A stretch of 64,000 bases of DNA, from positions 15,752-79,751 of the forward strand of contig JAJCJC010000009.1 of the NCBI GenBank assembly GCA_020555605.1. The letters are read 5' to 3'. Shown here piece by piece: positions 31,941-41,235 of this stretch; the first letter of the stretch is position 1, and the number at the start of each line of letters is the position of its first letter. The notes beneath the pieces are model-generated. The model was not told where the DNA came from, ran no database searches, and was given only the letters and a program-made list of their open reading frames with translations. A program made the translations under genes and the position numbers. This DNA comes from a bacterium 210917-SL.2.15 (GTDB taxonomy: Bacteria > Bacillota > Clostridia > Oscillospirales > Oscillospiraceae).

Positions 31941-33536
31941 ATGAAACTGAGCTTTTATGGCGCCGACCGCTGCGTTACCGGTAGCTGCCACTGCCTGGAG
32001 GTGGCTGGCAAAAAGATCCTGATCGACTGCGGGTTGCAGCAGGGCCGCGATGAGATCGACAACGGGGCGCTTCCGTTTCAGCCGGGGCTGATCGATTATG
32101 TGCTGGTGACCCACGCCCATATCGATCATTCCGGACGCCTTCCGCTGCTGATCCGCCAGGGCTTCCGCGGCCAGATCCTGGCCACCCGGCTGACGGCACA
32201 GCTGATGAAGATCATGCTGCTCGACAGCGCCCATATTCAGGAGAGCGACGCCATGTGGCTCAACCGCAAAGGCCAGCGTGCCGGCAAGCGCGAGGTGGAG
32301 CCGCTTTATACCATAGCGGACGCCATGCAGGTGAAAGAATATCTGCACACCTGCGAATACGGAGAGGAAGTGGCCCTGTGCGACGGCGTGAAGGCGGTGT
32401 TTACCGACGCGGGGCATCTGCTAGGCAGCGCCAGCATCACGCTTGAACTGACAGAGGGGGACATTACCAAGACCATCGTCTTTTCCGGCGATATCGGCAA
32501 CACGCGCCAGCCCATCATCCGGGATCCCATATTGCTGCACCGGGCCGACTATGTGGTGATGGAGAGCACCTACGGCGACCGGGAGCACAACGAGGTGCCC
32601 AGCTATACCGAAGGCCTGGCTGGGGTGATCGACGAAACGCTGGGTAAGGGCGGCAATGTGGTAATTCCGTCCTTTGCCGTGGGCCGTACCCAGGAGCTGC
32701 TGTATTTTATCCGCGAAATTAAGGAAAAAGGCATGGTATATTCTGTGCCGAATTTCCCTGTGTATATTGACAGCCCGCTGGCACGGGAGGCCACGGAAGT
32801 GTTTTCCGGCGATCTGCGGGGATACCTGGACGAAGAGGCCATTGCGCTGGTGCAGGGGGGTGTGAATATGTTCACGTTTCCGGGGCTGATGATGACCTCC
32901 ACCAGTGAGGAATCCAAGGCGCTGAATATGGATCTGACGCCGAAAGTGATCATTTCCGCCTCGGGCATGTGTGATGCCGGCCGCATCCGACACCACCTCA
33001 AGCACAACCTGTGGCGCAGCGAATGCACCATTTGTTTTGTGGGCTATCAAGCGCAGGGATCTCTGGGTGCGCGGCTGCTGGACGGAGTGGACAAGGTGCG
33101 CCTCTTTGGCGAAGAGATTGCGGTGCACGCCCGTATTGTGAAATTTGAAGGCATGTCCTCCCATGCGGATCTTTCCAGCCTGTTGGAGTGGGTCGGGGCG
33201 TTTGCTCCGCGGCCGGAGCATGTGTTTGTGGTGCACGGCGACGCGGATGTGGCGCCGGTGTTCGCGCAGAATCTGAAAGACCGGGGCTATTCGGTCCATG
33301 CGCCGGAATATACCGAGGTGTATGATCTGGCGGCGAACCGTGTGCTTTCTCCCGGCTATACACCGGAGCGGAAAAAGACGGTTCCTATGGATAAAGGCTC
33401 TGCTGCATACCAGAGACTGGAGAGTGTGGGCCTGCTGCTGCAGGAGGTCATCCGTCACAACAAGGGCGGCATCAACAAGGATCTGGGCAAGTTTGCCGAT
33501 CAGATCCGGGCGCTGATTGAAAAATGGGACCGCTGA
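31941..33536 (+). CDS. MBL-fold RNA-processing enzyme (beta-CASP family)
   Basis: 531 residues. Metal-binding THAHIDHSG (57-65), GHLLGSASI, SGDIGN; then the beta-CASP segment (VVIPSFAVGRTQELLYFI, YIDSPLA, IISASGMCDAGRI) and the RNA-specificity motif FEGMSSHADLSSLLEWV with HGD afterwards. Such proteins are exo/endonucleases related to CPSF-73 found in many bacteria, distinct from RNase J. A C-terminal helical extension follows (RLESVGLLLQEVIRHNKGGI). ATG 31941 has GAGGAGG upstream. It is single-gene, ending in a strong terminator. Its RNA substrate is unknown. Confidence 0.92.
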   Translation: MKLSFYGADRCVTGSCHCLEVAGKKILIDCGLQQGRDEIDNGALPFQPGLIDYVLVTHAHIDHSGRLPLLIRQGFRGQILATRLTAQLMKIMLLDSAHIQESDAMWLNRKGQRAGKREVEPLYTIADAMQVKEYLHTCEYGEEVALCDGVKAVFTDAGHLLGSASITLELTEGDITKTIVFSGDIGNTRQPIIRDPILLHRADYVVMESTYGDREHNEVPSYTEGLAGVIDETLGKGGNVVIPSFAVGRTQELLYFIREIKEKGMVYSVPNFPVYIDSPLAREATEVFSGDLRGYLDEEAIALVQGGVNMFTFPGLMMTSTSEESKALNMDLTPKVIISASGMCDAGRIRHHLKHNLWRSECTICFVGYQAQGSLGARLLDGVDKVRLFGEEIAVHARIVKFEGMSSHADLSSLLEWVGAFAPRPEHVFVVHGDADVAPVFAQNLKDRGYSVHAPEYTEVYDLAANRVLSPGYTPERKKTVPMDKGSAAYQRLESVGLLLQEVIRHNKGGINKDLGKFADQIRALIEKWDR

Positions 33537-33613
33537 GACGGGACACACGGCGCCTTGCAGGGCGGAATCACTCCTGTTTCTGCTTAAAAAATTGCTGCAG
33601 GCAAGCCGGATTC

Positions 33614-33642
33614 ACGGCGCCGGGGAAAATCCCCGGCGCCGT
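33614..33642 (+). terminator. Terminator after the beta-CASP gene
   Basis: ACGGCGCCGGGGA and TCCCCGGCGCCGT form a 13-bp stem with a 3-nt loop, followed by TTTT. Confidence 0.85.
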
Positions 33643-33666
33643 TTTGGTGCAAGGGAGAGGAAACTC

Positions 33667-33695
33667 TTGCGGGGAAACGGTTCTTATTGTAAAAT
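33667..33695 (+). promoter_or_regulatory. Promoter of the rlmD operon
   Basis: TTGCGG, 17 bp, TAAAAT, about 60 bp before the rlmD start. Confidence 0.5.
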
Positions 33696-33753
33696 AAAAA
33701 TTCAAAGGAGGGCGATGCGCCCTATGCCGGAAAGGGAGTGCTGAAACGCTGTC

Positions 33754-35133
33754 ATGGATGCGATCAGAAAAAACGAGGTCTATACCGTCACCATCGGCGG
33801 CTATTCCAGCGAAGGGCTGGGTGTGGCCCGCGTGGGCGGGCAGGTGCTGTTTGTACACGGCGGCATTGCCGGCGAGGAATGCGACGTGCTGGTGATGAAG
33901 GTGTTGAAACACGCGGCCTATGGAAAAGCGATGACGGTGCGCCGCCCCTCACCGCACCGTACGAAGCCGGCGTGCCCCTACTTCGGAAAATGCGGCGGTT
34001 GCGCTTTCTGGCATATGGATTATGAAGAAGAGCTCTCGGCCAAGCGACAGAAAGTCTGGGATGCGCTGGAGCGCTTGGGCGGTCAGACACCGCCGGAACT
34101 CCCCATTTTCCCGAGTCCTTCCATGCTCCATTATCGGAACAAGGTGCAATATCCGGTGGCGCCACCACACCAGATCGGCTTTTACCGCGCGCGGAGCCAT
34201 CAGGTGATCGAAGTGGAGCGCTGCCTGATCCAGAGCGCGGCGGCGGATCGGATCGCTGCGGCGGTACGGGACTGGATGACGGAGCACCGGGCCGCCGCCT
34301 ACGATGAGACGACGGGAAAGGGCTGGCTGCGTCATCTCTATATCCGCACGGCACAAAAGGGAGCCACGCTGGTGTGCTTGGTAGCGGCGGGGAAAGGCGT
34401 GCCCGCAGAGGATGCGCTGATCGGCGCGGTGCGGACAGCCTGGCCGGATACGGCCGGCATTGTGCTGAATGTAAATGCGCGGCCGGGCAACGGCATTTTG
34501 GGGACGGAGTACCGTACGCTGTGGGGCGCGGCGGAATTGGAGGACACGCTGTGTGGCCATGTGTTTGCCCTGTCTGTGCCGTCGTTTTATCAGGTAAACC
34601 ACGACCAGGCCGAGCAGTTGTATGCGCTGGCGGTGGAATTTGCGAATCTGAAGGGCGATGAAACAGCACTGGAGCTGTACTGCGGTGCGGGTACCATCAC
34701 GCTGGCCCTGGCGGAAGCGGCCGGGCGGGTGATCGGCGCGGAGATCGTGCCGGAAGCGATCGAAAATGCAAAAGCAAATGCTGCGCGCAACGGTATTTCC
34801 AACGTGGAGTTTTTCTGCGGCGACGCCGGAGAAACGGCGCAAAAATGCGCCGCCGAGGGGCTGCGGCCCGATGTGGTGGTAGTAGATCCGCCCCGCAAAG
34901 GGCTGTCACCGGAGGTAATCGGCGCTGTCGCTGCTATGGCCCCGGCGCGGGTGGTGTATGTGTCCTGCGACCCGGCCACACTGGGGCGGGATGTGAAGCG
35001 CTTTGCCGCATCTGGCTACCGCCTGCGCCGTGCTGCGGCGGTGGACATGTTTCCGCGCACGCACCACGTGGAGACAGTTGTGCTGTTGGAGCGGACAGGG
35101 GAATTGGAACCCAGTGAAGGGAGCGGACAATGA
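33754..35133 (+). CDS. rlmD: 23S rRNA uracil-C5 methyltransferase (RlmD/RumA family)
   Basis: 459 residues. N-terminal TRAM-like domain (1-60), [4Fe-4S] cysteines Cys74, Cys80, Cys83 and Cys157, then SAM binding (ALELYCGAGTITLALA) and catalytic Cys in VYVSCDPATLGRD. It methylates U1939 (or another U) of 23S rRNA with SAM; Firmicutes paralogues (RlmCD) may do two sites. The ATG at 33754 has only a distant GGGAG. Its stop overlaps the LURP-one-like gene. Confidence 0.92.
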   Translation: MDAIRKNEVYTVTIGGYSSEGLGVARVGGQVLFVHGGIAGEECDVLVMKVLKHAAYGKAMTVRRPSPHRTKPACPYFGKCGGCAFWHMDYEEELSAKRQKVWDALERLGGQTPPELPIFPSPSMLHYRNKVQYPVAPPHQIGFYRARSHQVIEVERCLIQSAAADRIAAAVRDWMTEHRAAAYDETTGKGWLRHLYIRTAQKGATLVCLVAAGKGVPAEDALIGAVRTAWPDTAGIVLNVNARPGNGILGTEYRTLWGAAELEDTLCGHVFALSVPSFYQVNHDQAEQLYALAVEFANLKGDETALELYCGAGTITLALAEAAGRVIGAEIVPEAIENAKANAARNGISNVEFFCGDAGETAQKCAAEGLRPDVVVVDPPRKGLSPEVIGAVAAMAPARVVYVSCDPATLGRDVKRFAASGYRLRRAAAVDMFPRTHHVETVVLLERTGELEPSEGSGQ

Positions 35134-35603
35134 AACTTTTATTCAAACAGCGTTTCTTTTCCTGGTTGGACAGCTACGATATTTTTGATGAGCGCGGCTC
35201 CACGGCGTACACGGTGGAGGGAAGGTTGGCCTGGGGACATAAACTGGTGATTTCAGACCCACTGGGGGAGGAAGTCGGCGTGGTGCGGGAACAAGCGCTG
35301 GCTTTTTTGCCGCGTTTTACCATTTCTGTTCGGGGAAAAGAAGTCGGTGAAATCTGTAAGGAATTTACCTTCTTCCGGCCATCGTTCCGTCTTCACGGTC
35401 TGGACTGGAAGATTCAGGGAAACTTTATGGAGTGGGATTACCGGATCACAGACGGAGCAGGCCGGACTGTGGCGCAGGTGTCAAAAGAGTTGTTTCATTG
35501 GACGGATACTTATTCCATGGAAATTGACCGGGAGGAAGACGCGCTGTATGTTCTGATGATCGTGCTGGCGATTGATGCGGCCAAATGTTCTGCCGGACAT
35601 TGA
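35130..35603 (+). CDS. LURP-one-related (YxjI-type) protein
   Basis: 157 residues of the DUF567/LOR family with the Tubby-C-like barrel: KLLFKQRFFSWLDSYDIFDE, RGSTAYTVEGRLAWGHKLVI, FFRPSFRLHGLDWKIQGNFM. Bacterial members are of unknown function; related plant and animal proteins bind phospholipids. It overlaps the rlmD stop by 4 bp (ATGA). Confidence 0.85.
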   Translation: MKLLFKQRFFSWLDSYDIFDERGSTAYTVEGRLAWGHKLVISDPLGEEVGVVREQALAFLPRFTISVRGKEVGEICKEFTFFRPSFRLHGLDWKIQGNFMEWDYRITDGAGRTVAQVSKELFHWTDTYSMEIDREEDALYVLMIVLAIDAAKCSAGH

Positions 35604-35703
35604 AGGACAGCTGGAGCTTGCGGCAGCTGAGCGGCGACGTTGGAGCATTTTTGGAGAAAAAGCACGGGAAATTTTGCCTTGTGGAAACAGGAGGAGAAAA
35701 CCT

Positions 35704-36121
35704 TTGATACGAAAAGCAACCATGCAGAATATTGACGCGGTCGCACAGATTTATGATGCGGTCCATGACGCGGAGGAATCCGGTGCGCTGTGCACTGGCT
35801 GGGACCGTTCCGTTTATCCGGTGCGTCAGACGGCGCTCGCCGCGCTGGCGCGGGAGGATGAGGTGATGGTGCTCCACACCCTGGTGGTGGACCCGCACTG
35901 CGGCGGTCGGGGCTATGGAACGGCCTTTGTGGCCTTTTACGAGGAGTATGCCCGCGCCCACCCACGGCTGCGCGTACCTGCGCATGGATACGCAGGCGAT
36001 CAATCAGGGCGCGCGGCGGCTGTACGCCGGTTTGGGCTATCGGGAGCCGGGCATCGTGCCCTGTGTGTTCAACGGTATTCCTGATGTGCATCTGGTGTGC
36101 TTGGAAAAGAAACTGGATTAA
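35704..36121 (+). pseudogene. GNAT acetyltransferase, deleted and frameshifted
   Basis: A TTG at 35704 behind AGGAGGAG starts IRKATMQNIDAVAQIYDAVH, a GNAT N-terminus. TALAALARE is followed at once by DEVMVLHTLVVDP, where homologues, from memory, carry about 40 more residues, so an in-frame deletion is likely. The acetyl-CoA loop GGRGYGTAFV is present. At 35958-35965 the tetramer CCAC is duplicated; removing one copy restores ARAHGCAYLRMDTQAINQGA and the normal tail LGYREPGIVPCVFNGIPDVH. Both lesions point to a dead gene. Confidence 0.8.
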
Positions 36122-36172
36122 ACAGAACGGATACACAGGAAGGACAGGGCTGAGGCAGGAGGGAGAAACAAC

Positions 36173-37396
36173 GTGAAGAAGATCCTTGTGGTTGGCGGCG
36201 GAGCTGCCGGCATTGCCGCCGCGCTCAGCGCCGCCGAGGCGGGCGGCCGTGTAACGATCCTCGAAGGGCAGAGCCGTCCCGCGAAGAAGCTGCTTGTTAC
36301 CGGAAACGGCCGGTGTAACCTGGGCAACACCCGGATTGCGCCGGAGTATTATCACACGGCCCGACCCGACCGGCTGGAAGCGCTGCTGGAGCAGATGCCG
36401 GCGACGCTGACAACAGACTTTTTCGCACACTGGGGCCTAATGACGATGGCCGATGAGGCGGGACGGCTGTACCCATACTGCCGTCAGGCCTCCATGGTGG
36501 TGGATGTACTACTGCTGGCGCTGCAGCGCTGCGGCGTTGTGATGGAAACAGGCTGTGCGGTGACGGAGGCGCTTTGGGAGCGCGGCGCTTTTACGGTGAA
36601 AAGCAGTCAGGGCGGCAGCTGGCGGGGCGATGCGCTGATTTTGACCACCGGCGGCAAAGCCGCGCCCAAACAGAGCTTGAGCGGCGCCGGCTATGCGCTG
36701 GCGAAAGGGTTCGGCCACAGCTGTACGCCGCTGTATCCCTGCCTGACGGCGCTGCGCTGCACTCATCCGGCGCTGCGGGGACTCAAGGGGATCCGTGTGC
36801 TGTGCACTGCGGCACTGTGCTCCAACGGGCGGGAGATCGCACGGGAAGCGGGGGAACTGCAGCTGACGGAGTACGGTGTGTCCGGGATTCCCGCCATGCA
36901 GCTCTCCTGCCGCCTCGGCGCGCAGAAGGATACAGAGATTTCCGTGGACTTTTTCCCGGATTGCAGTGCGGGCGATATGCGCACCCTGCTGAACCGCCGG
37001 GCGGCGGAGTATCCCGGCGGCGCGCTGGAGGATGTGTTTTTGGGACTGCTGCACAAGCGCATCATGTATGCACTGATGAAGGAGGCGGGGCTTTCGCCCT
37101 TGTCCCGCACGGCCCGGACACTACGCCTGGAAGAGCTGGCCCGCCTGGCGGCGCTGCTGAAGGACTGGCGTCTGCCGGTAGGAGGCCCCATGGGCTGGGA
37201 GCAGGCCCAGGTGACCGGCGGCGGGGTGGCACTGCAGGAGATCGGAGACGATTTTCAGTCCCGCTGCTGCCCCGGACTGTATCTGGCCGGAGAAGTGCTG
37301 GACACAGTCGGAGAGTGCGGAGGTTATAACCTGCACTGGGCCTGGTGCTCCGGTATTCTGGCGGGCCGCGGGGCGGCCGGGGAGGCGGAGATATGA
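36173..37396 (+). CDS. NAD(P)/FAD-dependent oxidoreductase (HI0933/BaiN-like)
   Basis: 407 residues. FAD-binding VVGGGAAGIAAALSAAEAGG at the N-terminus, KKLLVTGNGRCNLGN, and C-terminal GLYLAGEVLDTVGECGGYNL with HWAWCSG are the family landmarks. Members include BaiN (bile acid dehydroxylation) and poorly known flavoproteins; substrate is not inferable. The start is a GTG at 36173 with GGAGGGA. It overlaps trmO by 4 bp. Confidence 0.9.
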   Translation: MKKILVVGGGAAGIAAALSAAEAGGRVTILEGQSRPAKKLLVTGNGRCNLGNTRIAPEYYHTARPDRLEALLEQMPATLTTDFFAHWGLMTMADEAGRLYPYCRQASMVVDVLLLALQRCGVVMETGCAVTEALWERGAFTVKSSQGGSWRGDALILTTGGKAAPKQSLSGAGYALAKGFGHSCTPLYPCLTALRCTHPALRGLKGIRVLCTAALCSNGREIAREAGELQLTEYGVSGIPAMQLSCRLGAQKDTEISVDFFPDCSAGDMRTLLNRRAAEYPGGALEDVFLGLLHKRIMYALMKEAGLSPLSRTARTLRLEELARLAALLKDWRLPVGGPMGWEQAQVTGGGVALQEIGDDFQSRCCPGLYLAGEVLDTVGECGGYNLHWAWCSGILAGRGAAGEAEI

Positions 37397-38118
37397 ACGA
37401 AGAGGCCAAAAACAGTGAAGCGGCGGAACAGTATGTGCTCACGGTAGTTGCCCGCATCCGCAGCGATTTTAAGACGAAATTTGGTATTCCCCGCCAGAGC
37501 GGCCTGATCGATGCGCTGACGGCGGAGGTGGTGTTTGAGCCGGAATTCCGCAATGTTGACGCCCTGCGCGGCATCGAGGGCTTTTCCCATCTGTGGCTCA
37601 TTTGGCAGTTTTCTGCCGCCGTCGGGCGGTCTTGGTCGCCTACGGTGCGGCCGCCCCGGCTGGGCGGCAATACACGCATGGGCGTATTTGCTACGCGCTC
37701 GCCGTTTCGGCCCAATGCCCTGGGACTTTCCTGCGTGCGGCTGCTGGGCGTTTGTCGGGAGCAGGAGCGGGGGCATGTGCTGCATGTGGCGGGCGCTGAC
37801 CTGATGGACGGCACGCCGATTTATGACATCAAACCTTATATTCCCTATGCCGACTGCCACCCGGAGGCTTCTGGCGGTTTTGCGGATCAAACGCCCCGGC
37901 GCCTTTTGCGTGTGGACTTTCCGCGTGAATGGCTCTGCCGGGTGCCGGAGAACAAACGCGCTGCGCTGCGCGCTGTGCTGGAAAACGACCCGCGCCCGTC
38001 GTATCAGCACGATGCTGGGCGGGTGTACGGCTTTGTCTTTGCCGGCTGTGAGGTGCGCTTCACAGTAGATGGGGAGATCCTCACCGTGCGCAGCGTCGAG
38101 TCGGGGGATGGAAAGTGA
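37393..38118 (+). CDS. trmO: tRNA t6A37 methyltransferase TrmO-like
   Basis: 241 residues, TsaA/TrmO domain: VVARIRSDFKTKFGIPRQSG, LRGIEGFSHLWLIWQF, RLGGNTRMGVFATRSPFRPN, ALGLSCVRLL, LMDGTPIYDIKPYIPYADCH. It uses SAM to methylate N6 of t6A37 in tRNA(Thr). The C-terminal extension is usual in gamma-proteobacterial and Clostridial TrmO. ATG at 37393 overlaps the previous stop. Confidence 0.9.
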   Translation: MNEEAKNSEAAEQYVLTVVARIRSDFKTKFGIPRQSGLIDALTAEVVFEPEFRNVDALRGIEGFSHLWLIWQFSAAVGRSWSPTVRPPRLGGNTRMGVFATRSPFRPNALGLSCVRLLGVCREQERGHVLHVAGADLMDGTPIYDIKPYIPYADCHPEASGGFADQTPRRLLRVDFPREWLCRVPENKRAALRAVLENDPRPSYQHDAGRVYGFVFAGCEVRFTVDGEILTVRSVESGDGK

Positions 38119-38638
38119 CCGGCGACAGGCTGGACAAAAAGACAGGAAAGGGGCGGCGAACATAGCAAAAGAGGGACTGTATTCTATCGGAAAGGCGAAC
38201 AAGATCTGCAACGTGTCGCCGCGAACGCTGCGATATTATGAGGAAGTGGGACTGCTGAATCCCGACCGTATCGATGAGCGCAGCGGTTACCGCTATTACA
38301 GCGCCGAGAGTATGTATCAGGTACAGGTGATTCGCTATTTGAGCGACGAGAGTTTTTCGCTGGAAGAAATCGGCCAGATTCTGCATGAGGAGGATTTGGT
38401 GAGGCTGCGGGAGATCTTTTCCGAGAAGATTGCTTCTACCCGTCGCACCATCGACTACTATCACCGCCGGGAGGAAAGCCTGAAAGCGTGGTATGAGTTC
38501 TTTGTGGAAGGGGAATGGATACTGCGGCACGGGGGACTTTCCCCTGCGGCCCGTTATATTCCTCGGGAGCGTTATCGTTGTTATCGATGTCGCTATGACA
38601 GCACGGAAAAGTCGACTGCTTACATCGAAGCCAATTAA
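38108..38638 (+). CDS. MerR family regulator, possibly degenerate
   Basis: About 176 residues from ATG 38108. LYSIGKANKICNVSPRTLRY, YEEVGLLNPDRIDERSGYRY and QVQVIRYLSDESFSLEEIGQ form the MerR winged helix; a coiled helix follows (REIFSEKIASTRRTIDYYHR). The C-terminal effector part is short and ends oddly (YRCYRCRYDSTEKS). A good ribosome site (AAAGGGG) precedes an ATA codon (38162-38164), suggesting the real start mutated from ATG. The upstream ATG used here overlaps trmO and is poorly supported. A drug-efflux remnant follows. Confidence 0.65.
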   Translation: MESDRRQAGQKDRKGAANIAKEGLYSIGKANKICNVSPRTLRYYEEVGLLNPDRIDERSGYRYYSAESMYQVQVIRYLSDESFSLEEIGQILHEEDLVRLREIFSEKIASTRRTIDYYHRREESLKAWYEFFVEGEWILRHGGLSPAARYIPRERYRCYRCRYDSTEKSTAYIEAN

Positions 38639-38716
38639 AAAACGTTTTCCAAGCTGGGCGGGCCATGGTGGATGTGGGCGGTGCGGTGTATGTGCGCTTT
38701 TTCTGCTTTGGCACAG

Positions 38717-38875
38717 TTGAATCTCGGTATAGCTTATGCTACCTGGGGTGCAGTAGGTACGGTGGCGACGCCGGTTGCAGGGTATTTCCTGTACCGGCAG
38801 AAGATCACGAAGATTGGCCTGTTTGCGCTGGCGCTCATCATTGTCAGCATTGTTGTGCTGAATCTGTACGGCTGA
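38717..38875 (+). pseudogene. Small multidrug resistance (SMR) transporter, 3' fragment
   Basis: The frame encodes LNLGIAYATWGAVGTVATPV followed by two more helices ending VVLNLYG. This is the second half of EmrE/SugE-type pumps (about 105 residues); the first two helices, with the key Glu, are missing. It lies just after the MerR gene, a typical regulator for such pumps, so the pair looks like a decayed efflux locus. Confidence 0.7.
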
Positions 38876-38932
38876 GCGAGCGCCCCGTTTTTCGTTTTGA
38901 TTCCTGTTTTAACTGTTCATAATTTTTTCTAG

Positions 38933-38972
38933 CCAAAGGGCGCCGGAGCAAATTTGCTCCGGCGCCCTTTGG
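38933..38972. terminator. Perfect 40-bp palindromic terminator
   Basis: CCAAAGGGCGCCGGAGCAAA at 38933-38952 is followed directly by its exact complement. It separates the SMR remnant from the convergent UbiA gene and can act on both strands. Confidence 0.85.
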
Positions 38973-39016
38973 CTTTGTGCGGCGGAGCTGTGCTCCTCTG
39001 GACGTGCGGTTCGGGA

Positions 39017-39859
39017 TCAAAACAGATAGAGGATTGCCAGCACCAGGGCGGCAAAGACCGCCGCTAGGGCCAGAAGCACTTTGTCCCGGCAGATGACTTC
39101 CACCGGGTCGCCGTCGGAATCGCCCTCCACTGTTAGGCTGTATTTCATGCACAGACAGATCACCAGCGGTACGGTCCATACCATGCCCTGTTCCGCACCC
39201 ATGCTCCAGAGAGCGTAAAAGGTGATGGAAAGGCCCAAACTGATCTGCATGTATTTATCGAGATATTCATAGGTGTAGTATTTGAGCACCTTGCGGGTGT
39301 CGCCCTTCTGGCGCGCCAGCTCGCCCCTGCGTTTGCCCAGTCCCAGATAAAAGGACACGGCGATGACGGTGAGGTAAAGCCAGTCGGAGATGGCGATGCC
39401 GGTGACCGCAGCGCCGAAGAGCACTCGCAGCAAAAAGCCGGACACCAGCAGGGCGATATCGAGAATGGGGACGTTTTTCAGTCCCAGGCTGTAGCCAATA
39501 TTCACAATAAAATAGATGGCGAGACATAGATAGCCCTCGCTTGGGAAGCCGCACCAAAGGCCCAGTATGAGCATTACAGCCAGAAGCGCGGCCGCTTCGG
39601 CAGTGGCCCGGGCTGGAGAAACGGCGCCGCTGGCGATGGGACGGTTTTTTTTGGTGGGATGCAGCCGATCCCGCGGCGCGTCACAGATGTCGTTGATGAT
39701 GTAGACCACCGAGGCGAGACAGCAGAACGCCGCAAAGCCGCACACAGCGCTTTGCAGTACCGGCGCGTCAAACAATGCGCCGCCAAAAATAAGCGGCAGG
39801 AAGATCAGCACGTTTTTCAAAGCGTGCTTTGGCCGCAGCAAACGGATGTAGTGTTTCAA
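39017..39859 (-). CDS. UbiA-family polyprenyl-phosphate phosphoribosyltransferase-like
   Basis: 280 residues with eight or nine membrane helices. LLRPKHALKNVLIFLPLIFG is the N-terminal signature of the DPPR synthase branch (Rv3806c, NoeC). The first aspartate motif is NDICDAPRD; the second region has YLGLGKRRGEL. This branch transfers phosphoribose from PRPP to polyprenyl phosphate. I prefer the TTG at 39859, spaced well from GGGGGTGAG. The preceding gene ends 4 bp before. Partner genes (HAD phosphatase, flippase-like pair) lie 1.4-3.5 kb away. The product is inferred from family membership. Confidence 0.78.
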   Translation of the reverse strand: MKHYIRLLRPKHALKNVLIFLPLIFGGALFDAPVLQSAVCGFAAFCCLASVVYIINDICDAPRDRLHPTKKNRPIASGAVSPARATAEAAALLAVMLILGLWCGFPSEGYLCLAIYFIVNIGYSLGLKNVPILDIALLVSGFLLRVLFGAAVTGIAISDWLYLTVIAVSFYLGLGKRRGELARQKGDTRKVLKYYTYEYLDKYMQISLGLSITFYALWSMGAEQGMVWTVPLVICLCMKYSLTVEGDSDGDPVEVICRDKVLLALAAVFAALVLAILYLF

Positions 39860-39863
39860 ATGC

Positions 39864-41105
39864 TCACCCCCCAATGTAGCGCAGGAGCTGAAGATACCCC
39901 GGAAGATTCAATACGATCTGACACAGCAGAAACACGGACAGGGCGATAAACGGGATCTTGTCCCATTTTCCTGCTGGCTGTTCTTTCGAGCGCAGCAGAA
40001 GCGCTGCGATCAGAAGCTGTGCGGAAAGATGGTGCAGGGAATAGAGAAAGCCTTCTTTCAGGCCGTACTGCAATGCACCGTGCAGTAGAAGGTTGAAAAT
40101 AAGCACACCCAAGGGCGCCAGCAGAAGCGGATCGCGGCGCCCTTTGATGACGGCGGCAATCAGCACGGCGCACCAGAGCACCATGGCCGCCACGATCAGC
40201 GGCGGGGCGGAAGGGAGAAACGAAAGCGCGTCGCCGGGATAATCCCCGAAGGGGGTGGCGTTTTGCGTGTCCACAAAGAAAAAAGTGGAGCCGAAAAAAA
40301 TAAAAAAGGCATAGCGCAGCATGGTGAAGAGGGGAAAATGATCGCTGTAGTTTTCTGCGCTGCCAAAGCAGACAGCCAGCGTGTCCTGAAAAAAGATGCG
40401 GCCTGCAGGAGACAGCGCTACAGCCAGGCAAAAGCATACGCCTCCCAGTACAAGCAGTGTCAGACGCTTTTTCAGGCTCCGTGTGGATGTGGCGAATACG
40501 ATGATGGCCCAGAGAAAAGCGTTGGTGATGGTCACGCCTGCGGCCAGAACGCCCAGAAGCACTACGGCGACGGAGTTTTTTCGGCGTGCGTAGTAATAGC
40601 TCATCAGCAGGATGCAGCTGGAGTTGATATAGCTCTCGGCAATGAAGGTGTAAAAGAGGGTGGAGAAGGCCAGCGCATAGATGGCGCACAGCAGCATGGC
40701 GTCGCGCGGGCGCAGATGGTAAAATTCATCGAGAATTTTATACAGATAAAGCACTGATACCAGAGAGATACACAGCTGCAGCAGGACGATCAGCTCGTAG
40801 TGATGGCGCAGGCTGATGGGGCCGAGGATGGTGGACTCGAGGCAGGTGAACAGCCATCCGAACACGATCAGCAGCGGGTGCTTGACAATCCGGGGAGATT
40901 CATCCATGGTGGTGGAGAAGAAATGGTTGGTGTAATAAATGTCGTCTGCGGAAAACAGGCGGTCGTTGTGCGCTCCTTCAATAGAATATAGGGGGGTTTG
41001 GCACAACAGAACGAACAGGAGGATGTAGAGCGCGCACAAAAAGGCGAAGCCGATCCATTTCGAAGAAAGCCGCGGGCGCTGTTTGTTTGCCAAATAGTGT
41101 TCCAA
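39864..41105 (-). CDS. Polytopic membrane protein, GT-C glycosyltransferase-like
   Basis: 413 residues with about 10-11 membrane helices; start TTG 41105 with AAGGAGA 8 nt upstream. An acidic pair in the first extracytoplasmic loop (LFSADDIYYTNHFF) resembles the conserved acidic motif of GT-C enzymes that use lipid-phosphate sugars. Its stop is 4 bp from the UbiA start, so the two are co-expressed. It likely transfers the lipid-linked sugar to an extracellular acceptor. I recognise no named family. Confidence 0.7.
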   Translation of the reverse strand: MEHYLANKQRPRLSSKWIGFAFLCALYILLFVLLCQTPLYSIEGAHNDRLFSADDIYYTNHFFSTTMDESPRIVKHPLLIVFGWLFTCLESTILGPISLRHHYELIVLLQLCISLVSVLYLYKILDEFYHLRPRDAMLLCAIYALAFSTLFYTFIAESYINSSCILLMSYYYARRKNSVAVVLLGVLAAGVTITNAFLWAIIVFATSTRSLKKRLTLLVLGGVCFCLAVALSPAGRIFFQDTLAVCFGSAENYSDHFPLFTMLRYAFFIFFGSTFFFVDTQNATPFGDYPGDALSFLPSAPPLIVAAMVLWCAVLIAAVIKGRRDPLLLAPLGVLIFNLLLHGALQYGLKEGFLYSLHHLSAQLLIAALLLRSKEQPAGKWDKIPFIALSVFLLCQIVLNLPGYLQLLRYIGG

Positions 41106-41235
41106 AATGATAGTCTCCTTGCTGTATTGTGTGCGGCGCTCCTGTTCCGGGGCCGCATTTGGTTGAATTTTGCATGGGTATCTGCTAAGATAAAGGGCAT
41201 ATGTGAAACAACAAAAACGGATGCGGGACAATGCT

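Noticed and set aside
38933-38972. The perfect palindromes at 38933 and 56510 as insertion-sequence ends
   Set aside because: They sit exactly at gene ends, are flanked by A/T tracts, and behave as terminators. No transposase or target duplication is present.
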